From Paractinoplanes lichenicola (lineage in GTDB: Bacteria; Actinomycetota; Actinomycetes; Mycobacteriales; Micromonosporaceae), in assembly GCF_016785085.1 (NCBI RefSeq), contig NZ_JAENHO010000001.1:1-64000 (forward strand): a stretch of DNA of 64,000 nt. The letters run 5' to 3'. Each line of letters starts with the position of its first letter. Position 1 is the stretch's first letter. The notes under the pieces are model-generated. The model did no database searches. It saw nothing but the letters and a program-made list of their open reading frames with translations, and was not told the DNA's origin. The position numbers and the translations under genes are program-made. Below, piece by piece: positions 9,097 through 17,360 of this stretch.

Positions 9097-9935
9097 GTGC
9101 GTGCTCCTGCCGAGCGGATCAGCCGTACGGGAATCAACAACAGGTAGAAAGCGACCAGCAGCAGCACGACCGAGGAGGCCGACGTCAGCGCGACGCCGTA
9201 TTCGAGCGAGGCCGTCCAGCTCAGCAGCAGGCCCGCATAGCCGGCGCCGGCGATCAGCACGGTGCCCAGGACGGCCATCACGGCCAGCCGGTCGGACACC
9301 ATGCGGGCGGCGGCGGCCGGGACGATCAGCAGCGCGACCACCAGGATCGTGCCGACCGCGCGGACGGCGGCCACGACGACGAGGGCGACGATCACGTTGA
9401 GCCACAGGTCGATCCACGCGATCCGGTAACCGGCGGCCGCGGCGCCCGCCGGGTCGAACGTACGGAAAATCATCACCCGCGCGCCGATCAGCAACGCCAC
9501 CAGAACGACGGCGGCCAGCACCGCGGTCTCGGCGAGCTGCTGCGGTGTCACGGTGAGCAGCCGCCCGAACAGGAAGGACGTCAGGTCCGAGGTGTACGAG
9601 GACCGGCGCGAGACCAGCACGACGCCGATCGAGAACATGGCCGTGAGCACGACGGCCGTCGCGGCGTCGTCGCTGATGCGGGCGCCGCGGGTCAGCACGG
9701 TCAGCACGACCGCGGTGAGCAGCGCGGCGACCAGCGCCCCGAGGAACACGCCCTCCAGGCCACCGGCGACGAAACCGATGACGGCGCCCGGGAAGACCGT
9801 GTGCGTGAGCGCGTCGGAGACGAAGGACAGGCGGCGGGCGTACACGAAAACGCTGACGGGACCGCAGATCAGGGCCAGCAGCGCGATCTCGGCCAGCGCC
9901 CGGCCCATGAAGGGCAGCTGGAACGGCTCGATCAC
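9093..9935 (-). CDS. Zinc/manganese ABC transporter permease, first subunit
   Basis: 280 residues, ABC-3 family, starting at GTG 9935, whose GTGA overlaps the stop of the ATPase gene. Family segments are ARRLSFVSDALTHTVFPGAV and VGTILVVALLIVPAAAARMV, with multiple transmembrane helices throughout. It is clearly related to the downstream permease, so the pair arose by duplication and probably forms the heterodimeric pore. Specificity for Zn over Mn is suggested by the His-rich binding protein and the Zur-like box, not by the permease itself. Confidence 0.88.
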   Translation of the reverse strand: MIEPFQLPFMGRALAEIALLALICGPVSVFVYARRLSFVSDALTHTVFPGAVIGFVAGGLEGVFLGALVAALLTAVVLTVLTRGARISDDAATAVVLTAMFSIGVVLVSRRSSYTSDLTSFLFGRLLTVTPQQLAETAVLAAVVLVALLIGARVMIFRTFDPAGAAAAGYRIAWIDLWLNVIVALVVVAAVRAVGTILVVALLIVPAAAARMVSDRLAVMAVLGTVLIAGAGYAGLLLSWTASLEYGVALTSASSVVLLLVAFYLLLIPVRLIRSAGART

Positions 9936-10651
9936 AGCACTGCTCTTTCCCCGTACGCCTTCCGCAGCGGCCCGGCCGTCAGGGTCTCGTCCGGTGGACC
10001 GGCCGCCCATTGCCGCCCGTTGACCAGGCACACGAGGTCGGCCAGCTCACCCGCCATGGTCAGGTCGTGGGTGCTGATGACCAGGGCGGTCCCCTCGGCG
10101 CTGAGCTCGCGCAGCACCCGGACGATGGCCTCCTGGCTCAGCACGTCGACCCCGTTGAACGGCTCGTCGAGCAGCAGCAGCCGGGGCTCGGCGGCGATGG
10201 CCCGGGCCAGCAGCACCCGCTGCTGCTGGCCGCCGGAGAGCGTGCCGAACCGGTGACCGGCCTTGTCCGTCAGGCCGACCCGATCGAGCGCGTCGGCGAC
10301 GGCCCGGCGGTCCTCGGCGCGGGCGGGTCGCCACCAGCCGATCCGGCGGTAGCGACCCATCATGACGACGCGGCGGACGCTGATCGGGAAGTCGGCGTCG
10401 AGGCTGTCGGTCTGCGGCACATAGCCGGCCCGCCCGCGGGCCGACTTCGGGTCGCTGCCGAACACCGCGGCGTCACCGTGGAGAACGTCGACCAGCCCCA
10501 GCATCGACTTGATCAGCGTCGACTTGCCCGCGCCGTTCGGTCCGACCAGAGCCAGCCGCTGCCCAGGGTGCAATGTGACGTCGACGTCGGTCAGGGCCGG
10601 CTTGCCCTGATAGCCCAGGCTGACCCCGCGATACTCCACCGCCGTGCTCAT
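9932..10651 (-). CDS. Zinc/manganese ABC transporter ATP-binding protein
   Basis: 239 residues with every ABC ATPase motif: Walker A GPNGAGKST near residue 37, Q-loop YVPQ, signature LSGGQQQR, Walker B LLLLDEPF and switch His ISTHD. It resembles ZnuC/MntA-type subunits. It powers import through the two permeases encoded immediately downstream, with which it overlaps. The gene starts 2 bp after the binding-protein stop. No fused domains. Confidence 0.92.
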   Translation of the reverse strand: MSTAVEYRGVSLGYQGKPALTDVDVTLHPGQRLALVGPNGAGKSTLIKSMLGLVDVLHGDAAVFGSDPKSARGRAGYVPQTDSLDADFPISVRRVVMMGRYRRIGWWRPARAEDRRAVADALDRVGLTDKAGHRFGTLSGGQQQRVLLARAIAAEPRLLLLDEPFNGVDVLSQEAIVRVLRELSAEGTALVISTHDLTMAGELADLVCLVNGRQWAAGPPDETLTAGPLRKAYGERAVL

Positions 10652-10653
10652 GC

Positions 10654-11640
10654 TCAGCCGCCCAGACCCGCGACGATCACCTCGGTGTTGTGCCGCTCGG
10701 CGCCCAGATAGGTGCCCTCCGGCGTGCCCGGCTCACCCAGGCTGTCGCCGTACAGGGCGTCCTCGCCGCCGATCACCTTGACGCCGGCCTGCTGCGCGAT
10801 GGCCTCCACGGTCTTGGGCGGCAGCGAGCTCTCGGTGAAGATGGCCTTCGTCCCGGTCGCCTTGATCCTTGCCACGAGGTCGCTCAGCTGCTTGGCCGAG
10901 AGCTCGGCCGAGGTGTCCAGGCTCGGAATGGCCGACCCGACGAACTCCAGCTTGTATCGATCGATGTAATACCCGAGCGCGTCGTGGTTGGTCACCAGCT
11001 TGCGATCGGCCGCCGGCAGCTTGGCGAAGGCGGCCTCGTTGTCGGCGTCCAGCTTGTCCAGTTCTTTCCCGTACGAGGTGAGGTTGCTCGCGAACGCACT
11101 GGCCTGGCTCGGGTCGGCCGCGGCCAGCCCCTTCTCGATGTTGGTAACCATGATCTTGGCGTTCCGCGGATCGTGCCAGATGTGCGGATCGTGCTCATGC
11201 CCGTCCTCCTCGGCGTGCTCCTCCTCGCCTTCTTCGTGCTCGTGGCCGCCCTCACGCAATTTCACGCCCGCGCTGGAATCGACGACGTCGCCCTGGAATC
11301 CGGACGCCTCCACGGTGCGGTCGAGCCATTCCTCGAGCCCCACGCCGTTCTTGACGACGACCTTGGCCTCGGCGATGGCCTTGATGTCGGCCGGGGTCGG
11401 CTCGAAGTCGTGCGGGTCGACATTCGGCTTGATGATCTGCGTCACCGAAACCGCGTCCCCGCCGATGTTGCGCACGAAGTCGGCCACCTCGGGAGTGGTC
11501 GCCACGACGGCCAGTTTCGGCGCTGCGCTGGCCTCGGTGGCTCCCGCCTCGGCTCCGTCGCCGGACCCGCAGCCCGCCAGGACGACAGCGCCCGCCGCCG
11601 CTACGGCGATTCCCAGCAGGCTCTTCCGGTTCTTCATCAT
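10654..11640 (-). CDS. ZnuA-like metal-binding lipoprotein of the ABC importer
   Basis: About 328 residues beginning MMKNRKSLLG, a lipoprotein signal peptide with lipobox VLAGC; the mature protein is anchored by that Cys outside the membrane. A 30-residue loop (EHEEGEEEHAEEDGHEHDPH) is rich in His/Glu/Asp, as in zinc-specific ZnuA proteins, and runs into the family motif HDPHIWHDPRNA. Other expected elements are the N-terminal VDPHDFEPTPAD, the central NHDALGYYIDRYKLEFVG and the C-terminal FTESSLPPKTVE. ATG 11640 has GGGAG 8 nt upstream. First gene of the operon, behind a Zur-like palindrome. Confidence 0.92.
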   Translation of the reverse strand: MMKNRKSLLGIAVAAAGAVVLAGCGSGDGAEAGATEASAAPKLAVVATTPEVADFVRNIGGDAVSVTQIIKPNVDPHDFEPTPADIKAIAEAKVVVKNGVGLEEWLDRTVEASGFQGDVVDSSAGVKLREGGHEHEEGEEEHAEEDGHEHDPHIWHDPRNAKIMVTNIEKGLAAADPSQASAFASNLTSYGKELDKLDADNEAAFAKLPAADRKLVTNHDALGYYIDRYKLEFVGSAIPSLDTSAELSAKQLSDLVARIKATGTKAIFTESSLPPKTVEAIAQQAGVKVIGGEDALYGDSLGEPGTPEGTYLGAERHNTEVIVAGLGG

Positions 11641-11663
11641 TCCGCTCCCGTCGCTCAGGAGCA

Positions 11664-11678
11664 AAACGATAATCGTTT
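11664..11678. promoter_or_regulatory. Zur/Fur-type operator candidate
   Basis: AAACGATAATCGTTT is a perfect 7-1-7 palindrome, the architecture bound by Fur-superfamily repressors. It lies 24 bp upstream of the ZnuA-like start, next to an AT-rich patch (CATAAATAGT on the minus strand) that may hold the -10 region. Zinc-replete repression by Zur would fit the His-rich binding protein. No zur gene is in the window. Confidence 0.7.
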
Positions 11679-11735
11679 CCACTATTTATGCCCTAATGGC
11701 GAGATGGCCATTCGTGCATGGTTCCCGGACCCGTT

Positions 11736-12647
11736 TCAGTGGGGCGGGGCCAGGTCGGCCAGAAAATACTTCTGCATCATGTGCCAGTCCTCGGGATGCG
11801 CGGCGATACCTTCCGCGTACGCGTCGGCCAGCGCCTGCGTCATCGCCGCGATCTTCTCCCGCCGGGTGCCCTCGGCCGGCACCGGAATCTCCGGGTGCAC
11901 CCTGATCCCCATCCGCCCCGGAGCCGTGAACCACAGGTTCACCGGATGCAACGCGCAGCCGGTCAGCACGGCCAGCGCGGCCGGCCCGGCGGCGATCCGG
12001 GTCGTCTCGCCGAAGAAATCCACCGGCACCCCCGAGGCGCTGAGATCCCGATCGGCGACGAGGCAGACCGTACGGCCCGCCCGCAGCCGCCGGGCCAAGG
12101 TCCCGACCACGGATGCTCCACCGTCGTGTGGCAGCACTTCCATCCCGAGCCTGCGCCGATAGTCCCAGAACCGCTCGGCGACCGCCGCGGGCTTGAGATT
12201 CTCGGCCACCGTGGTGAACTCGATCGAGAAGGCCGCGACAAGCCACGCCCCCGCATGGTCGTAGTTCCCGGTGTGACCGAGCGCCATCACGGCCCCCCGC
12301 TCCGACCCGATCGCGGCGGCGAGGCGCGCCCGGTCCTCGTCCGCGATGTCGACACTGTCCACGATGCGGCTCCGGTCCCACCTGTTCAGCCGGAAGGCCT
12401 CGCAGTAATACCGCATCGCCGACCGCATCCCCCTGCGCGACATCGCCGCCAGCGCCTCCGGCGGCGTGTCCTTGCCCAGCACCCGCAGCAGATTCGCCTC
12501 CAACTGCCGGACCCGCGCGCCGCGCCGCTTCCACAGCCGATCGGCGACGCGGTCGAACAGCCAGTAGGCCGCCCGCTCCGGCATGGCCCCGATCAGCGAC
12601 CAGGCAGCCCCGTAGCCCCACACAAGGGCCCGGTCCCTAACGTTCAT
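11736..12647 (-). CDS. patA: Phosphatidylinositol mannoside acyltransferase (PatA-like)
   Basis: 303 residues of the LpxL/HtrB-like acyltransferase superfamily. The catalytic HX4D motif is HTGNYD near residue 124, followed by GAWLVAAFSIEFTTVAE. In actinomycetes this family transfers a fatty acyl group from acyl-CoA to mannose of PIM1/PIM2 on the inner leaflet during phosphatidylinositol mannoside synthesis. Length matches the family. There is no clear Shine-Dalgarno before ATG 12647, so the transcript may be leaderless. The usual neighbours (PI synthase, PimA mannosyltransferase) are not here. Other acyl acceptors cannot be excluded. Confidence 0.8.
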   Translation of the reverse strand: MNVRDRALVWGYGAAWSLIGAMPERAAYWLFDRVADRLWKRRGARVRQLEANLLRVLGKDTPPEALAAMSRRGMRSAMRYYCEAFRLNRWDRSRIVDSVDIADEDRARLAAAIGSERGAVMALGHTGNYDHAGAWLVAAFSIEFTTVAENLKPAAVAERFWDYRRRLGMEVLPHDGGASVVGTLARRLRAGRTVCLVADRDLSASGVPVDFFGETTRIAAGPAALAVLTGCALHPVNLWFTAPGRMGIRVHPEIPVPAEGTRREKIAAMTQALADAYAEGIAAHPEDWHMMQKYFLADLAPPH

Positions 12648-12690
12648 GCGGATACTGAACCAGTTCGGGCAGCGAGGAGCGAGTGGTCTC

Positions 12691-13083
12691 TTGAGCGTGA
12701 TTCAGATCGCCGACTACGACCCCGCCTGGCCGGCGCCCTTCGCCGAGCCCCTGCAGGAGCTGGGTTTCGTCTTCCGGCGGGACAATCCCGAGCTGACCAA
12801 GCGCTACTTCCGCGAACCGCCGGGCACCCCGCGCACCCACGTGCACGTGCGACGGCTGGGCAGCTTCAGCCAGCAGTTCGCCTTGCTGTTCCGCGACTAC
12901 CTCCGGGAGCATCCCGCGGCGGCGCGGGCCTACGCGGCCGAGAAGCGGCGGCTGGCCGACGAGTTCCGCGACGACCGGCACGGCTACACCGATGCGAAGG
13001 ACCCGTTCATCTGGCGCACGATCCAGCAGGCGGACCGCTGGGCCCAACGCGTGGGATGGCGCGAGGGGCCCAGCGACGCCTGA
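12691..13083 (+). pseudogene. GrpB-family protein with its nucleotidyltransferase core deleted
   Basis: The reading frame is open (about 130 residues from TTG 12691, with GAGGAG 11 nt upstream; ATG 12646 is an alternative). It begins with the GrpB start IADYDPAWPAPFA and then jumps straight to EPLQELGFVFRRDN, the middle of the family. The roughly 50 residues normally between, carrying HIGSTSVPGL and KPxID, are missing. The C-terminal half is well kept (YFREPPGTPRTHVHVRR, LLFRDYLREHP, KRRLADEFRDDR). GrpB proteins have a nucleotidyltransferase fold, and this copy lacks the active-site strand, so it is probably an inactive in-frame deletion. Confidence 0.7.
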
Positions 13084-13084
13084 G

Positions 13085-13495
13085 CTAAGGGTTGAGCCTG
13101 CGGAAGACCGCGCCGCAGACGTCGACGCAGTGGGCCAGCACCACGTCGGCGGTCAGCCGTTCGCCGAGGGTGAAGGCGAAGACCTCGCGCTCGACCCGTT
13201 CGACCGAGTCGACCCACTCCGCGGCCGCCAACTGCTGCTCGAACAGGTCGCTGCCGGGGTGGGACAGGTCGAAGACGGAGAGCATCCCGTCGTCGAAGCC
13301 GAGCGTCCAGTCCTCGCCGTCGCGGGTGGCCAGCGAGAGGTATTCCGGCAGGTCGGTCAGGGCGGGATCCTGGGGCAGGCGCGCGACGGCCGAGGCCACC
13401 GCGGCCTGCCCGGCCAGGATCTCACCCGGATAGCTGTAGGCGCCGTTGCTGCCGCGGTTCGGCACGACGCCCTTCACCTCAAACGACCGGCTCAT
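13085..13495 (-). CDS. Candidate immunity protein for the adjacent secreted toxin-like protein
   Basis: 136 residues, acidic, with no signal peptide or membrane segment and no family I recognise. The start overlaps the 3' end of the 725-residue secreted protein by 17 bp, placing it immediately downstream in the same operon. This is the standard position of immunity genes for polymorphic toxins. Visible segments include LSLATRDGEDWTLGFDDGML and WVDSVERVEREVFAFTLGER. The immunity role is inferred from size, acidity, cytosolic nature and gene order only. Confidence 0.55.
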   Translation of the reverse strand: MSRSFEVKGVVPNRGSNGAYSYPGEILAGQAAVASAVARLPQDPALTDLPEYLSLATRDGEDWTLGFDDGMLSVFDLSHPGSDLFEQQLAAAEWVDSVERVEREVFAFTLGERLTADVVLAHCVDVCGAVFRRLNP

Positions 13496-15656
13496 ACGCC
13501 CATTCTCCGGCGAAGGGCCAGAACGCCCCGGTCGACGCGTGGATCTGGAACGGGATCCGGTTGCGGCGCAGGCAGTCCAGCAGGTCCTGCGGGATCCCCT
13601 GCGACCCGTTGGCGTGCGGCAGGAAGTGCCACAGCACGTTGTCGACCTCGCCGGTGTCGAGCAGGCTCCGGTCCTGGTCGCATTGCTTGAGATACGACTC
13701 GGGGTGGCCCGGTTCGCCGGTCTTGACCTCGTGCAGGTTCGTCGGCGGGCCGGTCTCGAGGAAGTCCGGCTCGCGGGCCGAGTTCGGCCTGGGCCGCCCC
13801 GGCATCGGGATCCGCGCCGCCTTGCCGCGCGTGCCCTGGCGACCGGCCATGATCACGGTGGCGAAGTAGTCCTCGCCGGCCTCCCAGCCGCGCAGCCACG
13901 GTGTCGCCGCCGCGCCCGGCACCGCGTCGGTGAGCGCGTCGGCCAGCCGCTTGAGGCTGTTGCTGCTCTTGCGGGCCATCCGCAGGATCACCGCGTCGGA
14001 CATGCCGGCCGCGGTCAGCTTGCCGTAGTCGCCCAGCATGATCGCGCGGATGGTCAGCGTCTTCACGCTGTCGGCGATCTTGTCGTACTTGGCGACGAAC
14101 GTGATCACCTTGTCCAGCCGGTGCAGATACCGCAGGACGAACTTGGCCGCCTTGCCGGGAATGGCGACGGCGTCACCCACGTACGGGACCAGGCCCATGA
14201 TGCTCAGCCCGGCGCCGACCCAGTCCGACTTGATCAGGGCCGCGATGGTGTCCCGCAGGTCGGCCAGCCCGCCCAGCACCCAGCCGACGACCGGGATCAG
14301 GCTCAGCCCGCCCGAGCACAGATAGCCGGCCAGCCACGCCATCGAGTCGCGGGGCGAGAAGTCACCGGCGATCAGGCCGACGACAAAATCGGTCACGTAC
14401 GTCCACTTGCTCACCCGTTCGTCCGCGACCACCGGGTCCAGGCCCTGGTCCTCGGCGTGGGCGACCTCGTAGCCGTCGGCGATCCCGTCGCCGTCGGTGT
14501 CGGCCCGGACGGGGTTGGTCAGGTGCTCGCTGATCTCGGCGCCGTCACTGAGGCCGTCCCCGTCGGTGTCGGCGTTGGCCGGGTCGGTCTCGCTGTCGTC
14601 GGTCTCGGTGCCGTCCGGGATGCCGTCGCCGTCCGTGTCGACGTCCGTCGGCGTGGTCTCCACCGGCGCGGTGGGCTCGCTGACCGGCGGGGGCGGGTTG
14701 TCCGCGACCAGCGGGTCACGGCCCTGCGCGACCTCGGCCCCGTCGGCCAGGCCGTCGCCGTCGGTGTCGGGATCGGTCAGCCTGGTGCCCAGCTCCTGCT
14801 CGCGCAGGTTGGTCAGCCCGTCCCCGTCGGTGTCCTCGGCTCCGTCGACGACGCCGTCGCCGTCCGAGTCGGGGTTGTTGGGCCGGGTGTCGGTGGCCAG
14901 CCGCTCGATCTCGGTCTTGTCGGTCAGCCCGTCACCGTCGGAGTCGGCGATCAGCGGGCTGGCCCCGAACCGCAGCTCGGTCAGGTCGGCCACCCCGTCG
15001 GCGTCGTGATCGCCGGCGTAGGTCAGCCCGAACCGGCCCAGCACCGCGAACCCGTGCTTGCGGGCCTGCGCGGCGGCCTCGGTGGCGTCCTCCGGGTCGG
15101 CCTCACGCAGCTGCGCGTCGGCTTCCTTGAGCGCGCTCTGGGCCTTCTTGATGTCGTCGAGCGCCGCGGTCAGTCCGGCCGGCGCGGGCGGCGCCGGCTT
15201 GATGATCTTCCACGGGTTGACGATGGCGTCGGCGTCCTGGATCGACGCGTCGGCCAGCAGCCGTACGCCGGTGAGCGTGCCGACGAGCGCGTCCAGGAAC
15301 GGCTGCTTCTCGTCGGCGTCGTCCTCGAGCTCGTCGAGCAGCGGCTCGAGATGCCCGTACGTGGCCTTGGCGTCGATGTCGCTCTTGAGGCGCGCGCCGT
15401 CGAAGTAGCGCGCGTCCAGGTCGTCCACGACCGGCTGGAGGATCTCGCGCACGTCCTCGCCGTCGAGGTACGGGCGCACGCGCTCGGCGGCCTGGCGGAT
15501 GTAGGTGGGTGCGTCCCGGGTGTACTTGGCGGCCGGGATCTTCTTGACCGCGGCCTCCCAGTCGAGGTCGCTCGCGTAAGCGGGCGTGGCGACCAGGAAC
15601 GTGGAAACCATCAGCGCGGCGGTGCCGGCGACTGCCGATCTTCGGGCACGACTCAT
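13479..15656 (-). CDS. Secreted thrombospondin type-3 repeat protein with nuclease-like C terminus (polymorphic-toxin candidate)
   Basis: 725 residues. Residues 1-28 are a Sec signal peptide ending TPAYAS. An alpha-helical region follows to about 205. Seven or so calcium-binding thrombospondin-3 repeats (DSDGDGLTDKTEIERL, DTDGDGLADGAEV) occupy about 215-415. Residues 430-520 are hydrophobic and Gly-rich (SGGLSLIPVVGWVLGGLADL, LVPYVGDAVAIPGKAAKFV), like pre-toxin segments. The last 100 residues carry REPDF near 628 and HEVKTG near 642, then QCDQDR, a PD-(D/E)XK-like pattern seen in restriction-endonuclease-fold toxins. An overlapping downstream gene could encode immunity. Domain order is read from sequence; toxic nuclease activity is inferred. 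Confidence 0.7.
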   Translation of the reverse strand: MSRARRSAVAGTAALMVSTFLVATPAYASDLDWEAAVKKIPAAKYTRDAPTYIRQAAERVRPYLDGEDVREILQPVVDDLDARYFDGARLKSDIDAKATYGHLEPLLDELEDDADEKQPFLDALVGTLTGVRLLADASIQDADAIVNPWKIIKPAPPAPAGLTAALDDIKKAQSALKEADAQLREADPEDATEAAAQARKHGFAVLGRFGLTYAGDHDADGVADLTELRFGASPLIADSDGDGLTDKTEIERLATDTRPNNPDSDGDGVVDGAEDTDGDGLTNLREQELGTRLTDPDTDGDGLADGAEVAQGRDPLVADNPPPPVSEPTAPVETTPTDVDTDGDGIPDGTETDDSETDPANADTDGDGLSDGAEISEHLTNPVRADTDGDGIADGYEVAHAEDQGLDPVVADERVSKWTYVTDFVVGLIAGDFSPRDSMAWLAGYLCSGGLSLIPVVGWVLGGLADLRDTIAALIKSDWVGAGLSIMGLVPYVGDAVAIPGKAAKFVLRYLHRLDKVITFVAKYDKIADSVKTLTIRAIMLGDYGKLTAAGMSDAVILRMARKSSNSLKRLADALTDAVPGAAATPWLRGWEAGEDYFATVIMAGRQGTRGKAARIPMPGRPRPNSAREPDFLETGPPTNLHEVKTGEPGHPESYLKQCDQDRSLLDTGEVDNVLWHFLPHANGSQGIPQDLLDCLRRNRIPFQIHASTGAFWPFAGEWAYEPVV

Positions 15657-15685
15657 CAGAAACCTCCCCGTGGTTGCCGGGAAGG

Positions 15686-16160
15686 CTATCGATGCTCATC
15701 ACTACAAGCAATGGATTGTCGTCTATGTTTACTTCTGCTGCACCGGCGGGTGAGCACGGCCAGGAACAGCCCGATCCCGGCCGGCCCCAGTGCCTCCACC
15801 CCGCAACCCGGGCCGGCCGTGAGCAGCACCGCGACCAGGCACCAGGCGGAGACGGCCCAAGCCGGCGCCCCCGACCACCGCAGCCGGTTCTGCTGCGCCG
15901 CCGAGAGCATCCAGCCCCGCCGCACAAGCCGGGCCCCGGCCGCCCGCGCGGACCAGCCTGTGCCGGAGCAGCGCGGTCAGTCCGGTGTAGACGACCAATC
16001 GGTGGCCGCCCTTCAGATAGGCCACCTCGACCGGGCGGGCCGTGTGGTCGCGGTTGGCTCCGCGGCGGATCCGCCACCGGGCGACGCCGATCACGCCGAG
16101 CGAGGCGAGCGCCAGGGCCAGATGAAGCAGCAACTCCTGCGCCGCGGACAGCCCGGTCAT
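15686..16160 (-). pseudogene. Frameshifted and internally deleted TIGR04222-type membrane protein
   Basis: ATG 16160 opens a frame with an N-terminal membrane helix (LLHLALALASLGVIGVARWR) and the family core VEVAYLKGGHRLVVYTGLTA. Near 15970 the matching sequence moves to another frame, RLVRRGWMLSAAQQNRLRW, followed by a second membrane segment (AVSAWCLVAVLLTAG), ending at 15686. In intact TIGR04222 proteins some 50-60 residues separate these two blocks; here they are nearly adjacent. The gene therefore seems to have lost its middle and its frame. The original function is unknown. Confidence 0.65.
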
Positions 16161-16189
16161 TCCGCCGTCGTCGCAAGATTCTGCAACGG

Positions 16190-17314
16190 TCAGCCGCGGG
16201 CCCGGAGCCGGCCCAGCTCGATCGCGCCCAGCAACTCGGCTCGCGGGCCCAGCGTGCTCTCGACGACGGTCATGTTGTCGGCCACGGCCGGGGGTGACTG
16301 CACGGCCAGCACCTCGCGGATGCCCGCCACCACGTGCGCGGCGGCCGGGCCCAGGGTGCCGCCGACGAGCAGCAGCTCGGGGTCGAGGAACGTGCACAGG
16401 TGAGCCAGCGGGCCGCCGAGCGCCCGGCCGACGTCGCCCAGCATCCGCGCCGCGCCCGGGTCGCCGGCGGTGGCCAGGCGGGGCAGGTCGGCGAACGTGA
16501 TGGGCGCGGCATACGCGGCCTGGGCCGAGGCGACGACCCGATCCCGTACGCGGAAAACCAGACAGCCCCGGCCCCCGCACGCGCACAGCGGCCCCTCACG
16601 GTCGACCTGCAGGTGCGGCAGCTCGCCCGCGAAACCCCGGGCACCCCGGGCCAGGGCGCCGTTGACGATCAGGGCGCTGCCGAAGCCGTGACCGGTAACG
16701 ATCAGCGACACCGCGTCGGCTCGCCCGCGCAGCGCACCCCGGTACAACTCGCCCAGCGCCCACACGTTCGCGTCGTTCTCGAGCACCACCGGCAGCCCGT
16801 ACTCGGCCGACAGCACCGCCGCCAGGTCGCCCGGCTCGGTGATCAGGAAGCTGGGCGCGTCCCCGTCGGCGAGCGACCGCCGCTGCGGGGCGCCGCGTCC
16901 GGTCAGATAGGGGGCGGGGACGCTCATCACCACCGTACGGAGGAAGTGGTCCTCGCAGCCGTCGGCGATCGCGATCACCTGCTCGATCGCGCGGCGCGGA
17001 TCGGGCTCGGCCAACGCGACGTCGCCCATGACCGTGCCCTCGACGTCGGCGCAGGTGGCCCGCAACCCGACGCCGTCCCAGCTCACCATGCCGACGAGGG
17101 TGGGCGGGCCGCTCAGCCGGAGCACCCTCGGACGGCGGCCGGCGCTCGCCCGGGCCCGGGTCACCTCGGTCTCGACCAGGTCGCCCGCGGCCAGCAACCG
17201 CCGCACGGCGCTGACCACGGTCGGCGCGGGCAGCCCGAGCGCCTTCGCCAGTTCGCCGCGGTCGGTGCCGGGCGAATAGGCGACGTACTCGCGGACCCGC
17301 TGTTCGGTATCCAT
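16190..17314 (-). CDS. ROK-family transcriptional regulator
   Basis: 374 residues from ATG 17314, preferred over ATG 17323 because GAGG lies 9 nt upstream of the former. Residues 1-75 form a winged helix (GELAKALGLPAPTVVSAVRR). The rest is a ROK sugar-kinase-like fold with VVLENDANVWALGELYRGA, the glycine loop VTGHGFGSALIVNG and the zinc motif CACGGRGC. Such proteins bind DNA and respond to a sugar or sugar phosphate. It is transcribed divergently from an MFS exporter with only 46 bp between starts, so it probably controls that gene and itself. The ligand is unknown. Confidence 0.88.
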   Translation of the reverse strand: MDTEQRVREYVAYSPGTDRGELAKALGLPAPTVVSAVRRLLAAGDLVETEVTRARASAGRRPRVLRLSGPPTLVGMVSWDGVGLRATCADVEGTVMGDVALAEPDPRRAIEQVIAIADGCEDHFLRTVVMSVPAPYLTGRGAPQRRSLADGDAPSFLITEPGDLAAVLSAEYGLPVVLENDANVWALGELYRGALRGRADAVSLIVTGHGFGSALIVNGALARGARGFAGELPHLQVDREGPLCACGGRGCLVFRVRDRVVASAQAAYAAPITFADLPRLATAGDPGAARMLGDVGRALGGPLAHLCTFLDPELLLVGGTLGPAAAHVVAGIREVLAVQSPPAVADNMTVVESTLGPRAELLGAIELGRLRARG

Positions 17315-17360
17315 TACCGGCATCCTCTGCTTACACTCGGCAAAGAGCCAGGAAATACAG

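Noticed and set aside
13446..16403. 985-codon rightward frame opposite the thrombospondin-repeat protein
   Set aside because: Periodic VGVG/DAVAVRVG text is the antisense of the Asp/Gly-rich calcium repeats; the minus strand has signal peptide and domains.
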